Assembly: GCF_018599245.1 (NCBI RefSeq)
Contig: NZ_JAHEVJ010000003.1
Coordinates: forward strand, 359,813 to 423,812
DNA from: Aliiroseovarius lamellibrachiae
GTDB taxonomy: Bacteria; Pseudomonadota; Alphaproteobacteria; Rhodobacterales; Rhodobacteraceae
Direction of reading: 5' to 3'
DNA length: 64,000 nucleotides
A program made the position numbers and the translations under genes. The first letter of the stretch is position 1. Every line of letters begins with the position of its first letter. Positions 51,010 through 63,203 of the stretch are shown one piece after another. The notes under the pieces are model-generated. The model did no database searches and was not told the DNA's origin. It was given only the letters and a program-made list of their open reading frames with translations.

Positions 51010-52044
51010 ATGGATATCAAACAAGATCTTGCAGCGACAGTGGGCAACACGCCGCTGATCCGTCTGAACGCCGTTTCGGACGCCACCGGATGTGAGATTT
51101 TTGGCAAGGCCGAATTTATGAACCCGGGCCAGTCGGTCAAGGATCGCGCCGCCCTTTACATCATCAAAGACGCGGTGGCGCGCGGCGCGTTGCAGCCGGG
51201 CGGCACCATTGTCGAAGGCACAGCGGGCAACACCGGTATTGGTCTGGCGCTGGTGGGCGCGTCGATGGGGTATAAAACCGTGATCGTGATCCCGGAAACC
51301 CAATCGGAAGAAAAGAAAGATATGCTGCGTTTGGCCGGCGCAGAACTGGTACAAGTGCCCGCAGCACCCTATCGAAATCCGAACAATTTCGTGCATTATT
51401 CGCGCCGTTTGGCCGAACGGCTTGCACAATCCGAACCTAATGGTGCGATCTGGGCCAATCAGTTCGACAATGTCGCCAACCGCCAATCGCATGTGGAAAC
51501 CACCGGTCCAGAGATCTGGGATCAGACCGACGGCAAGGTCGATGGCTTTATCTGTGCGGTGGGCTCCGGCGGGACTTTGGCGGGCGTGGCCGAGGTGCTG
51601 CAACCCAAGGGCGTGAAAATTGGCCTGGCCGACCCAATGGGGGCGGGGCTTTACAGCTATTACACCACCGGCGAGATCGCGATGGAGGGCGGCTCGATTG
51701 CCGAGGGGATCGGCCAAGTGCGCATCACCAAGAACCTCGAAGGGTTCACGCCGGACATGAATTACCAGATCCCCGACGAAGAGGCGCTGCCTTATGTGTT
51801 TGATCTGCTGCGCGACGAGGGCCTGTGCCTTGGCGGATCCTCGGCGATCAATATCGCCGGTGCCGTGCGTATGGCGCGCGCGATGGGACCGGGACATAAG
51901 ATTGTGACGGTGCTGTGCGATTATGGCACGCGCTATCAGTCAAAACTGTTTAACCCTGCGTTTTTGAAGGAAAAAGAGCTTCCTGTGCCCGCTTGGCTGG
52001 ATCGTGATCCCGCCCTGTTGCCAGAGGTTTTTGAGGATATCTGA
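51010..52044 (+). CDS. cysK: Cysteine synthase A
   Basis: This 344-aa PLP enzyme makes cysteine from O-acetylserine and sulfide. It shows the PLP lysine motif NPGQSVKDRAALYIIKDAV, TAGNTGIGLALVGASMGY and the phosphate-binding GSGGTLAGVAEVL. ATG 51010 is the family start; GGGAAC lies just upstream. Co-location with trgA-trgB matches the Rhodobacter locus in which cysK contributes to tellurite resistance. Its stop shares a base with the next gene's ATG. Confidence 0.95.
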   Translation: MDIKQDLAATVGNTPLIRLNAVSDATGCEIFGKAEFMNPGQSVKDRAALYIIKDAVARGALQPGGTIVEGTAGNTGIGLALVGASMGYKTVIVIPETQSEEKKDMLRLAGAELVQVPAAPYRNPNNFVHYSRRLAERLAQSEPNGAIWANQFDNVANRQSHVETTGPEIWDQTDGKVDGFICAVGSGGTLAGVAEVLQPKGVKIGLADPMGAGLYSYYTTGEIAMEGGSIAEGIGQVRITKNLEGFTPDMNYQIPDEEALPYVFDLLRDEGLCLGGSSAINIAGAVRMARAMGPGHKIVTVLCDYGTRYQSKLFNPAFLKEKELPVPAWLDRDPALLPEVFEDI

Positions 52045-54575
52045 TGTTTCAGCTGTTATTGGCTGCCTGTGTTGCGCTGTTGCCTTTGGGGGCGATGGCG
52101 CAAGAGGCCGCGACGGAGGGTGCTGCATCAGTTGCAGCGCCCGCTTCTGTTTCCAACACGACCAACACTCGTGCGATAGAGCCAACAGGTGATAGTGAGC
52201 CGTCGGCGGTTGTTGTCTTAGGGGACGGCGCGCCAGATTACACGGCATGGAGCCAGCTGGCAGATCGGGTCGAGCAGGCGCTGGATGTGGGGCGAGCATC
52301 GGACCAGGTGATGGCGGACCTGCGCAAGGATTTAACGCAATGGCGCGAGCTTTTCGCAGACGCGCAAAAAGAAAACTCCATCCGTATCAATACGTTAAAG
52401 ACACAGATTTCCACTTTAGGGCCGGAACCAGAACAGGCGGGCGTGGAGCCTGAAATTCTGACCCAACGCCGAACCGAGCTGACCGCCGAATTAAACGCGG
52501 CCCGTGTGCCGGTGCAAACCGCAGAAGAGGCGTTTTCGCGTTCAAATGTGCTGATTTCAGAAATCGATGGATTGATGCGTAGCCGTCAGGCCGACCAGAT
52601 TGTAAAATTAGGGCCAACGCCGATGAACCCGGTGCTTTGGCCGCAGGCTTTGGCTGATGTCCGCACGTCAGCCCGATTGGCCTGGGCCGAATTGGAAACG
52701 AGTTGGGGCAGCGACGCCCAGCGAAAGGATTTCCAGCAGGATCTTCCGATCACTTTGGTGTTTTTGGCCGTTGGGGCCGTTTTGCTGCTGCGGGGCCGCC
52801 ATTGGATGATGCAGCTTGGGGCCTATCTTCGCCGCAAACGCAGCGGGTTGTCGCGGGGCGTTGTCGGATTTGTTGTCTCTCTGGGCCAAGTGATCGCGCC
52901 GCAGATCGGCATCTATTTTCTGGTGATTGCGCTCTATCTTGCGGGGGTCTTAGGATTGCGCAGCCAAGTGGTTGCGGATGTTTTACCACAAATGGGTATG
53001 TTGATCTTTGGCGCGCTCTGGATTGGCAACCGGGTGTTTGGGATCGAAGGCGCAAACTGGACCGTGCTGGAATTGCCCTCGGCTGTTGCCCGGACCGAGG
53101 CGCGGGTCAATGTGGCCTTTTTGGGGGTGCTTTTGGCGTTCTGGGCGCTGTTTCGAAATGTTTCGAATTATGAGGGGTATTCCGACGCCACCCACGCGGT
53201 ACTGCTGTTTCCGGTCATTGCGTTGATCGGATATTTCCTTGTGCGGATTGGGCGGTTGTTGCGGCTGCACACGCAATTGCGCGCGCGTGACGAACAGCAT
53301 GGTGCCTTTCGCAACAATGTGTTGAACCTTGTTTCAACCGCCACGACGTTGGTTGGGTTTGTGGGGCCGGTGGCCGCCGCGATTGGGTATAATTCCTTGG
53401 CAAGCTGGTTGTTGGGCCCCTGGGTGCTGACGCTTGCGTTGCTGGCGTTCTTGATCGTTCTGCATCGGTTTTACATTGGGCTTTACGGCGTGATCGCCAA
53501 ACGCGACGAGGAAGAGGCGGAGCAGGCGCTTTGGCCTATTCTCATTTCTCTTGGCACCACGGTGCTGTCGTTGCCGGTTTTTGCGTTGATCTGGGGCGCG
53601 CGGACCACCGATTTGACAGAGCTGTGGACCAAGGTAATGGCCGGGTTCAAGCTGGGAGATGCCACCGTCACGCCGCGCACGTTCCTGATTTTTGCGATGG
53701 TGTTTGTGGTCGGCTATGCGGCGACACGTTTGCTGCAATCCATGCTGAAAACCTCGATCCTGCCGAAAACAAAACTGGATCTCGGCGGGCAAAATGCGAT
53801 TTCTGCTGGGGTTGGATATGTCGGGATTTTCCTCGCGGCTCTTGTGGCGATCACCTCGGCGGGGCTTGACCTCAGCTCGGTGGCGATTGTGGCTGGGGCT
53901 TTGTCGGTGGGCATTGGGTTTGGTCTGCAAAACATCGTGTCGAACTTTGTGTCAGGCATTATCCTCTTGATAGAACGGCCAATTTCCGAAGGGGATTGGA
54001 TCGAGGTGGGCGGGCAGATGGGGTATGTGCGCGACATTTCCGTGCGCTCGACCCGGATCGAGACCTTTGATCGTTCGGACGTGATCCTGCCCAACTCAGA
54101 CCTGATTTCTGGCGTTGTGACCAATTATACTCGTGGCAATGCGATTGGGCGGATCATTCTGCCGGTTGGGGTGGCCTATGGCACCGACACCCAGCGGGTC
54201 GAAGAGGTGCTGCGCGAGGTGGCGGAAAACCATCCGATGGTGACCGTGAACCCGCCACCCAGTGTGCTGTTCAGTTCATTTGGGGCGGATGCGCTGGAGT
54301 TTGAAATTCGCGCGATCCTGAGTGATGTGAATTACTCCTTGTCGGTGAAAAGCGAAATGAACCACGAGATTGCGCGACGCTTTGCTGAAGAAGGCTTTGA
54401 AATTCCATTTGCACAGCGCGATTTGTGGTTGCGCAACCCAGAAGCGTTGCAGCCCAAACCAAAGCCAAAGACACAGCGAAAGCGCAAGAAACAGGCCAAT
54501 CCCCCTGTGAGCCCAACCTTGGAAGACATGCAAAACAACGCGGACGAAGGTGTGGAAGGGGAGGGCGATGAGTGA
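52044..54575 (+). CDS. Large mechanosensitive channel (MscS, DUF3772)
   Basis: This 843-aa inner-membrane channel has a signal peptide (LLLAACVALLPLGAMAQ), a periplasmic DUF3772-like coiled-coil region (residues ~55-200) and many helices. The MscS pore and beta domain follow: SVAIVAGALSVGIGFGLQNI, VSNFVSGIILLIERPISEGD and GYVRDISVRSTRIETFDRSD. A basic cytoplasmic tail (PKPKPKTQRKRKKQ) closes it. It probably opens on hypo-osmotic shock. TGATG overlap with cysK suggests coupling. Confidence 0.93.
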   Translation: MFQLLLAACVALLPLGAMAQEAATEGAASVAAPASVSNTTNTRAIEPTGDSEPSAVVVLGDGAPDYTAWSQLADRVEQALDVGRASDQVMADLRKDLTQWRELFADAQKENSIRINTLKTQISTLGPEPEQAGVEPEILTQRRTELTAELNAARVPVQTAEEAFSRSNVLISEIDGLMRSRQADQIVKLGPTPMNPVLWPQALADVRTSARLAWAELETSWGSDAQRKDFQQDLPITLVFLAVGAVLLLRGRHWMMQLGAYLRRKRSGLSRGVVGFVVSLGQVIAPQIGIYFLVIALYLAGVLGLRSQVVADVLPQMGMLIFGALWIGNRVFGIEGANWTVLELPSAVARTEARVNVAFLGVLLAFWALFRNVSNYEGYSDATHAVLLFPVIALIGYFLVRIGRLLRLHTQLRARDEQHGAFRNNVLNLVSTATTLVGFVGPVAAAIGYNSLASWLLGPWVLTLALLAFLIVLHRFYIGLYGVIAKRDEEEAEQALWPILISLGTTVLSLPVFALIWGARTTDLTELWTKVMAGFKLGDATVTPRTFLIFAMVFVVGYAATRLLQSMLKTSILPKTKLDLGGQNAISAGVGYVGIFLAALVAITSAGLDLSSVAIVAGALSVGIGFGLQNIVSNFVSGIILLIERPISEGDWIEVGGQMGYVRDISVRSTRIETFDRSDVILPNSDLISGVVTNYTRGNAIGRIILPVGVAYGTDTQRVEEVLREVAENHPMVTVNPPPSVLFSSFGADALEFEIRAILSDVNYSLSVKSEMNHEIARRFAEEGFEIPFAQRDLWLRNPEALQPKPKPKTQRKRKKQANPPVSPTLEDMQNNADEGVEGEGDE

Positions 54576-55296
54576 GGCGCTTTATCTGCAAGATGCGTAT
54601 CTGACAGAGGCCCCGGCCACAGTTATCGGGCATTCTGACCAAGGCGGCGTGATTGTTGATACCCCTTTGTTTTATGCCACAGGCGGCGGTCAGCCCGGCG
54701 ATCAAGGCCGGCTGAGCTGGCAGGGGGGCGAAATGGCTGTGCAGACCACGGTGAAAGGCAGCTTTGAGGGGGCGATCACATCGGTCATGGTCCCGGACGA
54801 CGGCGCCTCATTGCCCGCAATTGGCACCGAGGTGACGCAGCATTTGAATTGGGATCTTCGCCTGCGCCATATGCGCATGCATTCTGCGCTGCATCTTTTG
54901 TCGGTGATCGTCCCGCTGCCCGTCACCGGTGGGCAAATCGGTGCGGAAAAATCCCGGCTGGATTTCGCGATGGAGCAACCTCCCGAGGATAAGCAAGCGT
55001 TGGAACAGGCATTAAACGCCTTGATCGCGCGTGATCTTACCGTTTCAGAACAATGGATTACCGATGAGGAATTGGCCGCAAACCCCGGTCTTGTGAAAAC
55101 AATGTCGGTCCAACCTCCCAAAGGGGCAGGGCGTGTGCGTTTGGTGCGCATGGGTACGGACGTGGAACAGGTGGATTTGCAACCCTGTGGCGGTACCCAT
55201 GTGAAATCCAGTGCTGAAATCGGTAAAATCCGCATTGGCAAGATCGAGAAAAAAGGCCGCCTGAACCGCCGCGTGGCGCTTCATCTCATTGATTAA
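54568..55296 (+). CDS. alaX: Alanyl-tRNA editing protein AlaX
   Basis: This 242-aa free-standing editing domain removes misplaced Ser or Gly from tRNA-Ala. Zinc ligands are [10 protein letters not shown] (H-x3-H) and [14 protein letters not shown] (C-x3-H), as in the AlaRS editing domain. The N-terminal [18 protein letters not shown] block is typical. Its ATG overlaps the mscS stop by eight bases. AGGGGAGG precedes it, within the mscS coding region. It ends the trgA-to-alaX run. Confidence 0.92.
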   Translation: MSEALYLQDAYLTEAPATVIGHSDQGGVIVDTPLFYATGGGQPGDQGRLSWQGGEMAVQTTVKGSFEGAITSVMVPDDGASLPAIGTEVTQHLNWDLRLRHMRMHSALHLLSVIVPLPVTGGQIGAEKSRLDFAMEQPPEDKQALEQALNALIARDLTVSEQWITDEELAANPGLVKTMSVQPPKGAGRVRLVRMGTDVEQVDLQPCGGTHVKSSAEIGKIRIGKIEKKGRLNRRVALHLID

Positions 55297-55372
55297 GCGG
55301 TGGCGAAATTGTTTTTGAAATCGGGCAGAAAGATGCTTGAAACCCATCGGGTTTGCCCTTAACAACGCCCTC

Positions 55373-55462
55373 GGACAGGTGGCCGAGTGGTCGAAGGCGC
55401 ACGCCTGGAAAGTGTGTAGGCGGGGAACCGTCTCGAGGGTTCGAATCCCTTCCTGTCCGCCA
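55373..55462 (+). tRNA. tRNA-Ser (GGA)
   Basis: A 90-base class II tRNA with encoded CCA. The acceptor GGACAGG pairs with CCTGTCC, then G73 and CCA. The anticodon stem CACGC/GTGTG carries loop CTGGAAA (anticodon GGA). A long variable arm (GGCGGGGAACCGTCTC region) and the T loop TTCGAAT are present. Confidence 0.97.
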
Positions 55463-55518
55463 GCCCCCCCCCTCGATCTTCTGCAGTACTGAATGTCGTT
55501 TGCGTCAGGAGCGGCTGC

Positions 55519-56247
55519 CTATCGTGACATCCAGGCCTGAACGTAGATTTTCGCGCGCCAGCAGGCCTTTTGTAAATCATGACCAGCCGCCAATTGGCAG
55601 GCAATGGCCGTGGCAAGCGTGCATCCGGTGCCGCGTTTGCTTTGCGCCAGTCGCGGGAGGCAAAATTCTCGACGATTCTGTTCTTCAAACAGCTGATCGC
55701 AGCAACGCTCCCCGCGTCGATGCCCACCTTTTATCAGCACCGCCTGCGCGCGGTGTCTGCGTAAAATGCCTGCTTGTCGGGACAGATCTACGCTCGTTTT
55801 GGCAAGCGGTTGGCCGCTGAGCGTAGCGGCTTCGTCGAGGTTTGGGGTCAGCAGAGATGCAATCTGAAACAGGGGCGCCGCCCCCTCAAGCGTGCTTAGG
55901 ACACCACCGGACGAGGCGTTCAGGACCGGGTCCAGAACAATGGGCAAATCACATCCATTCATTGCGCAGGTGAGGGCGTTTGCGATGGCCAAGGCCGCGG
56001 CGTTGCTTCCGACCATACCAATTTTGATGGCATCCGGCGGGGTATCCGCGAAGCCGGCCTTAATCTCTTCGGAAATGATATTTGCGGGCAGTTGGTGGAT
56101 CAGGGAAACAGCCGAATTGGTCTGTGCGGTGACACAGGTGACAACGGGTTTGGCAAGACAACCGTGATCTTGTGTGACGGCGGTATCGCGGGTCAGGCCT
56201 GCGCCGCCGCTGCTGTCAGTGCCGCCGATAAGCATGATCCGTTTCAT
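55519..56247 (-). CDS. thiD: Hydroxymethylpyrimidine (phospho)kinase
   Basis: This 242-aa kinase phosphorylates the thiamine pyrimidine twice. Landmarks are IMLIGGTDSSGGAGLTRDTA at the N-terminus, KIGMVGSNAAALAIANAL, LDPVLNASSGGVL and the C-terminal anion-hole stretch KRGTGCTLATAIACQLAAGH. It is the distal gene of the thiC-thiO-thiS-thiG-thiE-thiD run, 90 bases after thiE. It is a little shorter than usual (~260-270). Its stop faces tRNA-Ser. Confidence 0.92.
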   Translation of the reverse strand: MKRIMLIGGTDSSGGAGLTRDTAVTQDHGCLAKPVVTCVTAQTNSAVSLIHQLPANIISEEIKAGFADTPPDAIKIGMVGSNAAALAIANALTCAMNGCDLPIVLDPVLNASSGGVLSTLEGAAPLFQIASLLTPNLDEAATLSGQPLAKTSVDLSRQAGILRRHRAQAVLIKGGHRRGERCCDQLFEEQNRREFCLPRLAQSKRGTGCTLATAIACQLAAGHDLQKACWRAKIYVQAWMSR

Positions 56248-56337
56248 TTCAGATCCCTTGATTTGGTTTGGGGGCGTTCTGGTTTATGTGCATATTGTCA
56301 ATGTGTTACGTGCTGATGTGAAAGGGGCCATGGGGCA

Positions 56338-56934
56338 TCAAAAGTCGCACGCGGCAAGCCAACGCCGGGTGCGGGCCTCGGGGTCGGGGGCGCGTTGAAT
56401 ATCTGTCACGACCGCCGCGCTGTCGGCGCCAGCTGCAAAGACATCGGGCAGGCGTTCAGGGGTTAGCCCGCCAATGGCAACCAGCGGCGTTTCCCCGGCC
56501 ATCGCCTTCCAGCGCGTCACCCGATCAAGCCCTTGCGGCGCCCATTTCATCTCTTTCAAAAGTGTAGGATAGACCGGGCCGAGTGCCACATAAGCGGGAT
56601 CAAGGGACAGGGCACGCTCCAGCTCATTTTCGTCATGTGTCGACAGGCCGAATTGAACCCCAGCCCGGCGCAATGCGGCAAAATCCACCTGGTCCATGTC
56701 CTCTTGTCCAAGGTGCACATATCCACACCGCAGATCCAATGCTGCTTGCCAATAATCGTTCACCACCAACTGTGTGCCATGAACGGCACAAAGATCGCGG
56801 GCGCGGGCGATTTGGCGTCGAACTTCAGCAGGTGGTTGGTTTTTTATCCGCAATTGTACCAATTTGACCCCCTGTGGGATCAGCAATTCAAGCCGCGCGA
56901 CATGGCCCACAATCAGATAGAATTTTTCCATCAT
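56338..56934 (-). CDS. thiE: Thiamine phosphate synthase
   Basis: This 198-aa TIM-barrel protein joins the pyrimidine and thiazole halves of thiamine. Family blocks are [69 protein letters not shown] and [20 protein letters not shown]. The start ATG 56934 overlaps the thiG stop (ATGA), so it is co-translated. The frame continues far upstream but only as a shadow of thiG. Confidence 0.93.
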   Translation of the reverse strand: MMEKFYLIVGHVARLELLIPQGVKLVQLRIKNQPPAEVRRQIARARDLCAVHGTQLVVNDYWQAALDLRCGYVHLGQEDMDQVDFAALRRAGVQFGLSTHDENELERALSLDPAYVALGPVYPTLLKEMKWAPQGLDRVTRWKAMAGETPLVAIGGLTPERLPDVFAAGADSAAVVTDIQRAPDPEARTRRWLAACDF

Positions 56935-57698
56935 CCCAGATCTGCCATGCCAAGGATTGGGGTGGAGGGCACCGCCATGTCTCGCCGTTCCATTGGCTCC
57001 GCCAGAAACCCCTCGCGCCCGGCTTTGATCGCCAATGCCATCGCGCGGGCCATCCCAACAGGGTCGCCGGCCTTGGCGACGGCGGTGTTCAGCAACACCG
57101 CATCCATGCCCAATTCCATTGCGTGTGCCGCATCCGATGGGCGGCCGATCCCCGCGTCGACAATCAACGGCGTGTTGGGGAAATATGCGCGCATTGCCCG
57201 CAGCGCATTGGGGTTGCGCAGACCTTGGCCAGAGCCGATCGGCGCGCCCCAAGGCATCAAAACCTCGCATCCCGCATCGAGGAGCTTTTCGCCGACCACC
57301 AGATCTTCGGTGGTGTAAGGGAAAAGTTTAAATCCGTCCGCCGCCAGAACCCGCGCGGCTTTGACCAAGCCAAACACATCTGGTTGCAACGTGTCGGAAT
57401 GCCCGATCACTTCGAGCTTGATCCAATCGGTTTCGAACAATTCACGCGCCATTTTCGCGGTTGTGATCGCCTCTTGCGCGGTGTGGCACCCGGCGGTGTT
57501 GGGAAGGATATGGCAGTCGTTTTGCCGCAGCAGATCGAAGAACCCCGCGCCGGATCCATTTGCGGTTTCCCGACGCAGCGAAACAGTGATGATCTGGGTG
57601 CCGCTTGCCTTGATGGCCGCATTCAGCACCGTGGGCGAGGGGTATTGTGCGGTGCCCAGCAGCAGAGGTGATGTGATTTGTGTGCCGTAAATTTGCAT
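56931..57698 (-). CDS. thiG: Thiazole synthase
   Basis: This 255-aa enzyme forms the thiazole ring from deoxyxylulose phosphate, dehydroglycine and ThiS thiocarboxylate. Landmarks are [36 protein letters not shown] (Schiff-base Lys), [18 protein letters not shown] and [20 protein letters not shown]. It lies three bases after thiS. Confidence 0.95.
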   Translation of the reverse strand: MQIYGTQITSPLLLGTAQYPSPTVLNAAIKASGTQIITVSLRRETANGSGAGFFDLLRQNDCHILPNTAGCHTAQEAITTAKMARELFETDWIKLEVIGHSDTLQPDVFGLVKAARVLAADGFKLFPYTTEDLVVGEKLLDAGCEVLMPWGAPIGSGQGLRNPNALRAMRAYFPNTPLIVDAGIGRPSDAAHAMELGMDAVLLNTAVAKAGDPVGMARAMALAIKAGREGFLAEPMERRDMAVPSTPILGMADLG

Positions 57699-57879
57699 CC
57701 CTTATCCTCCTTGCATCGGGGCCAGAACTTCCAACTGGTCGCCATCAACCAACGCCACGTTTTTGCGCGCATCGCGTGGTACAAACACGCCGTTTACCGC
57801 TGTCGCAAGGGCGGGATTGGTAAAGCCAAGCTTTGCCAAGGTGGCGGTCAGGGCGAGGGTGGGGCCGGGGTGCGACAGG

Positions 57880-60680
<2,801 letters not shown>

Positions 60681-60770
60681 TCAAAAAGACACCAGATGAG
60701 GCTCGGCTTGGGAAACGGGGGACGTCCTTGTCTCCCTCAGACATCACACCAACTACAGGGTCGGGTGCGC

Positions 60771-60878
60771 CCTTAGCTTCCTACGCCAGTGTCAACTGGG
60801 TCAGGTTCAAAGGGTCGCGACACTGCAGACTTGCTGCTATTCGCCTCTCAGTCCCTTGGTTGGGACTCCCCTGCGTGG
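60771..60878 (-). promoter_or_regulatory. TPP riboswitch (THI element) before thiC
   Basis: On the minus strand the conserved pieces occur in order: CGCAGGGGAGTCC, GGGACTGAGAGG (the CTGAGA pyrimidine-sensing motif), CGACCCTTTGAACCTGA and ACTGGCGTAGGAAGCTAAGG. It lies ~115 bases before thiC. Thiamine pyrophosphate binding should shut off the operon, most likely by blocking translation, as is common in proteobacteria. Confidence 0.96.
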
Positions 60879-60969
60879 GGTTTGGCTAGCGAATTGAGGG
60901 TGCATACACAAGAAAAATTTTGAATGCGCGTTTGGGGTCATCGTTTTTTCGGTATGGTCTTGGCTGCGG

Positions 60970-61656
60970 TCAGGGGCGATCACTGGGCGCACCCAAAAGG
61001 CGTTCGGCCACCGCGTAGACATCATCCAGATGGGCGTTCACCGCGGCGCGTGCGGCATCTGTTTTCCCGGATTGAATGGCGTCATGGATCGCTTTCATAT
61101 GAGATTGCCCAGACCGGCTCCGATCATCAGATGACAGGGTCATGGCGCGCAACCGACTGATGCGACCATTCAGGCGCTGCACGATATCCCATGCGATATT
61201 ATGTCCAGCACCTTCAAAAATAATACTGTAAAAACAGGCTGTTGCCTTGAATAATCCGCCGGGTTGCACATTGTTGTAACTGTGATTGAGCGCCTCAAGC
61301 GCGGCGGTCAAGCGCGCCGCTAAGTCCGGTGTCATATTGCGTGCGCAGGTGACGGCGGCGGCGGTTTCCAGCATGCGACGGATGTCGTAAATCTGCTGCG
61401 CATCCTCCCAGCTCATGCGCGCCACAATAGGGCCTTTGCCGGGGAGTATTTCGACCAAACCTTCGGCTTCCAGATAGCGGATGGTTTCGCGGATCACGGT
61501 GCGGCTGACGCCCAGTTGATCACAGAGCGGGCGTTCTACAAGGCGTTCTCCCGGTTTGAAATGCCCCTCGATAATCGCCTCGCGCATCCGGTCCTGAACG
61601 ATGTCGCGCAGGGTGGCGGGGGGCTGTTCGATTTTGGTCAGGCTGGGTTTTGTCAT
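60970..61656 (-). CDS. GntR family regulator with FCD domain, second
   Basis: This 228-aa regulator has a winged HTH (RLVERPLCDQLGVSRTVIRE, then TIRYLEAEGLVEILPGKGP) and an FCD domain with His residues of a metal site (SGQSHMKAIHDAIQSGKT). It is divergent from the DUF1185-hydrolase-flavin reductase operon and probably represses it. A perfect ATGGTATACCAT lies between. The ligand is unknown. Its 3' end lies close to the TPP riboswitch region on the same strand. Confidence 0.88.
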   Translation of the reverse strand: MTKPSLTKIEQPPATLRDIVQDRMREAIIEGHFKPGERLVERPLCDQLGVSRTVIRETIRYLEAEGLVEILPGKGPIVARMSWEDAQQIYDIRRMLETAAAVTCARNMTPDLAARLTAALEALNHSYNNVQPGGLFKATACFYSIIFEGAGHNIAWDIVQRLNGRISRLRAMTLSSDDRSRSGQSHMKAIHDAIQSGKTDAARAAVNAHLDDVYAVAERLLGAPSDRP

Positions 61657-61717
61657 GATCTGCCGCGTTTGATTTCAGTCTTTTAGATAGCAGTGCGTAT
61701 GGGGGTGAGCAAGATGA

Positions 61718-61744
61718 TTGACATATGGTATTATGGTATACCAT
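61718..61744 (+). promoter_or_regulatory. Promoter and GntR operator of the DUF1185 operon
   Basis: TTGACA at 61718-61723 is a consensus -35. The perfect palindrome ATGGTATACCAT (61733-61744) and a preceding direct TATGGTAT repeat (from 61725) overlap the -10 area. ATGGTATACCAT matches the TGGTATACCA type of site bound by FCD GntR regulators. The site would control both directions. Confidence 0.65.
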
Positions 61745-61783
61745 CATGTAGCAACGAGACGACTCATGGATCAAAGGTGCCAA

Positions 61784-62386
61784 ATGCCCGCTGAAATTCG
61801 TAAAACACTGCTTCACGTCGAAGAGACGCTAATCGAAGGGGGAAAAACCGCCCCCGTGCCGCTGAAGATGATTGCCGCTGTCGCGGTGATTAAGAACCCT
61901 TGGGCGGGGCAGGGGTTTGTCGAAGACCTTAAACCTGCAATTCTGGACTGCGCGCCAGGGTTGGGGGAGCTGCTGACCAAAATGGTGCTTGAGGCGGCCG
62001 GTGGCGGCGACAAAGTCGAAGGCTACGGGAAATCCGCAATTGTTGGCGTGAATGGCGAGGTGGAGCATGCCTCGGCCCTTATCCACACCCTGCGCTTTGG
62101 CAATCATTTCCGCGAGGCGGTTGGGGCGAAATCCTATCTGGCCTTCACCAACACGCGCGGCCCGGCGAATGCGCCCTTGCAAATTCCGCTGATGGACAAA
62201 AACGATGGCGGACGGCGCAGCCATTATCTGACCATCCAGCTGTCGGTCGCGGATGCGCCCGGCCCAGATGAGATTGTGATCGCCCTTGGGGCCTCGATCG
62301 GTGGGCGCCCGCATCATCGGATTGGGGATCGCTATCAGGACTTGAAGGATTTGGGGCATGACGTTGACAACCCAGCCTCAGTGTAA
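61784..62386 (+). CDS. Amino acid synthesis family protein (DUF1185)
   Basis: This 200-aa protein opens MPAEIRKTLLHVEETLIEGG and continues with VIKNPWAGQGFVEDLKPAIL, YGKSAIVGVNGEVEHASALI and FGNHFREAVGAKSYLAFTN. These blocks define the family annotated as amino acid synthesis protein, whose reaction is unclear to me. ATG 61784 follows AAAGGTG. It is first in an operon, overlapping the hydrolase gene by 29 bases. In other alphaproteobacteria such genes accompany flavin-dependent degradative steps. Confidence 0.85.
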   Translation: MPAEIRKTLLHVEETLIEGGKTAPVPLKMIAAVAVIKNPWAGQGFVEDLKPAILDCAPGLGELLTKMVLEAAGGGDKVEGYGKSAIVGVNGEVEHASALIHTLRFGNHFREAVGAKSYLAFTNTRGPANAPLQIPLMDKNDGGRRSHYLTIQLSVADAPGPDEIVIALGASIGGRPHHRIGDRYQDLKDLGHDVDNPASV

Positions 62387-63203
62387 CTCGCTCAAATCAT
62401 TGACGGTTCCTTCGTTGGGGCCCGTCGCGTATCGCGAGGTGGGCAACCCGAAGCTTACGCCACTTGTGTTGCTACATGGTGTCGGGATGCAATCCGCCGC
62501 ATGGGGGCCGCAATTGGATGCATTTTCAGACAAGCATCATGTGTTTGCGCTGGATCTGCCCGGCCATGGCGGCAGTGATCCATTGCCAAAAGGGGCAGGG
62601 CTTGCGGAATTTGTGGGCTGGTTGCACGCCGTCCTGTCCCATCTGAAGCTTGGTCCGGTCAATCTGGCGGGCCATTCCATGGGCGCGCTGATCGCCGGGG
62701 GGTACGCGGTCACGCATCCAAATATGGTCGCCCGTGTGGCGCTGTTAAACGGCGTGTTTCTGCGCACGGACGCTGCGCGCGCGGCTGTCGAGGCGCGTGC
62801 TGATGAAATTCTGGATGGTCAGTTTGATCTTGAGACGCCCTTGGTGCGCTGGTTTGGTCCCTCCGCGTTTGAACAGAAAATCTGTGCGCAGGTGTCCGGC
62901 TGGCTGTCCTCGGTGGACCCGGGTGGATATGCAACGGCTTACGGTGCCTTTGCTCGGGGTGATGCGCTTTATGCCGATCGTTTTGCGGGCCTCACCGCCC
63001 CGCTTCTTGCGCTAACGGGGGCGGATGATCCAAACTCGACCCCTGAGATGTCGGCGGCCATGGCAGATCGCGCCCGGAACGGGCAGGCCGTGGTCATTAA
63101 TGGGCATCGCCACATGGTCAATCTGACCGCCCCAGATCAGGTGAATTCCGCGCTGGACGCATGGCTTTTGCGCCCTTTAGAAGAAAGGCAGAGTGATGAG
63201 TGA
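62358..63203 (+). CDS. Alpha/beta hydrolase
   Basis: This 281-aa hydrolase has the strand-loop motif LVLLHGVGMQSAAWGPQL (oxyanion hole), the nucleophile elbow NLAGHSMGALIAGGYAV (Ser ~102) and a C-terminal Asp/His part (LTGADDPNSTPEM; VINGHRHMVNLTAPDQ). The triad looks complete. It resembles esterase/amidohydrolase types of catabolic operons. It overlaps its neighbours by 29 and 8 bases and is thus co-translated. The substrate is unknown. Confidence 0.88.
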   Translation: MTLTTQPQCNSLKSLTVPSLGPVAYREVGNPKLTPLVLLHGVGMQSAAWGPQLDAFSDKHHVFALDLPGHGGSDPLPKGAGLAEFVGWLHAVLSHLKLGPVNLAGHSMGALIAGGYAVTHPNMVARVALLNGVFLRTDAARAAVEARADEILDGQFDLETPLVRWFGPSAFEQKICAQVSGWLSSVDPGGYATAYGAFARGDALYADRFAGLTAPLLALTGADDPNSTPEMSAAMADRARNGQAVVINGHRHMVNLTAPDQVNSALDAWLLRPLEERQSDE

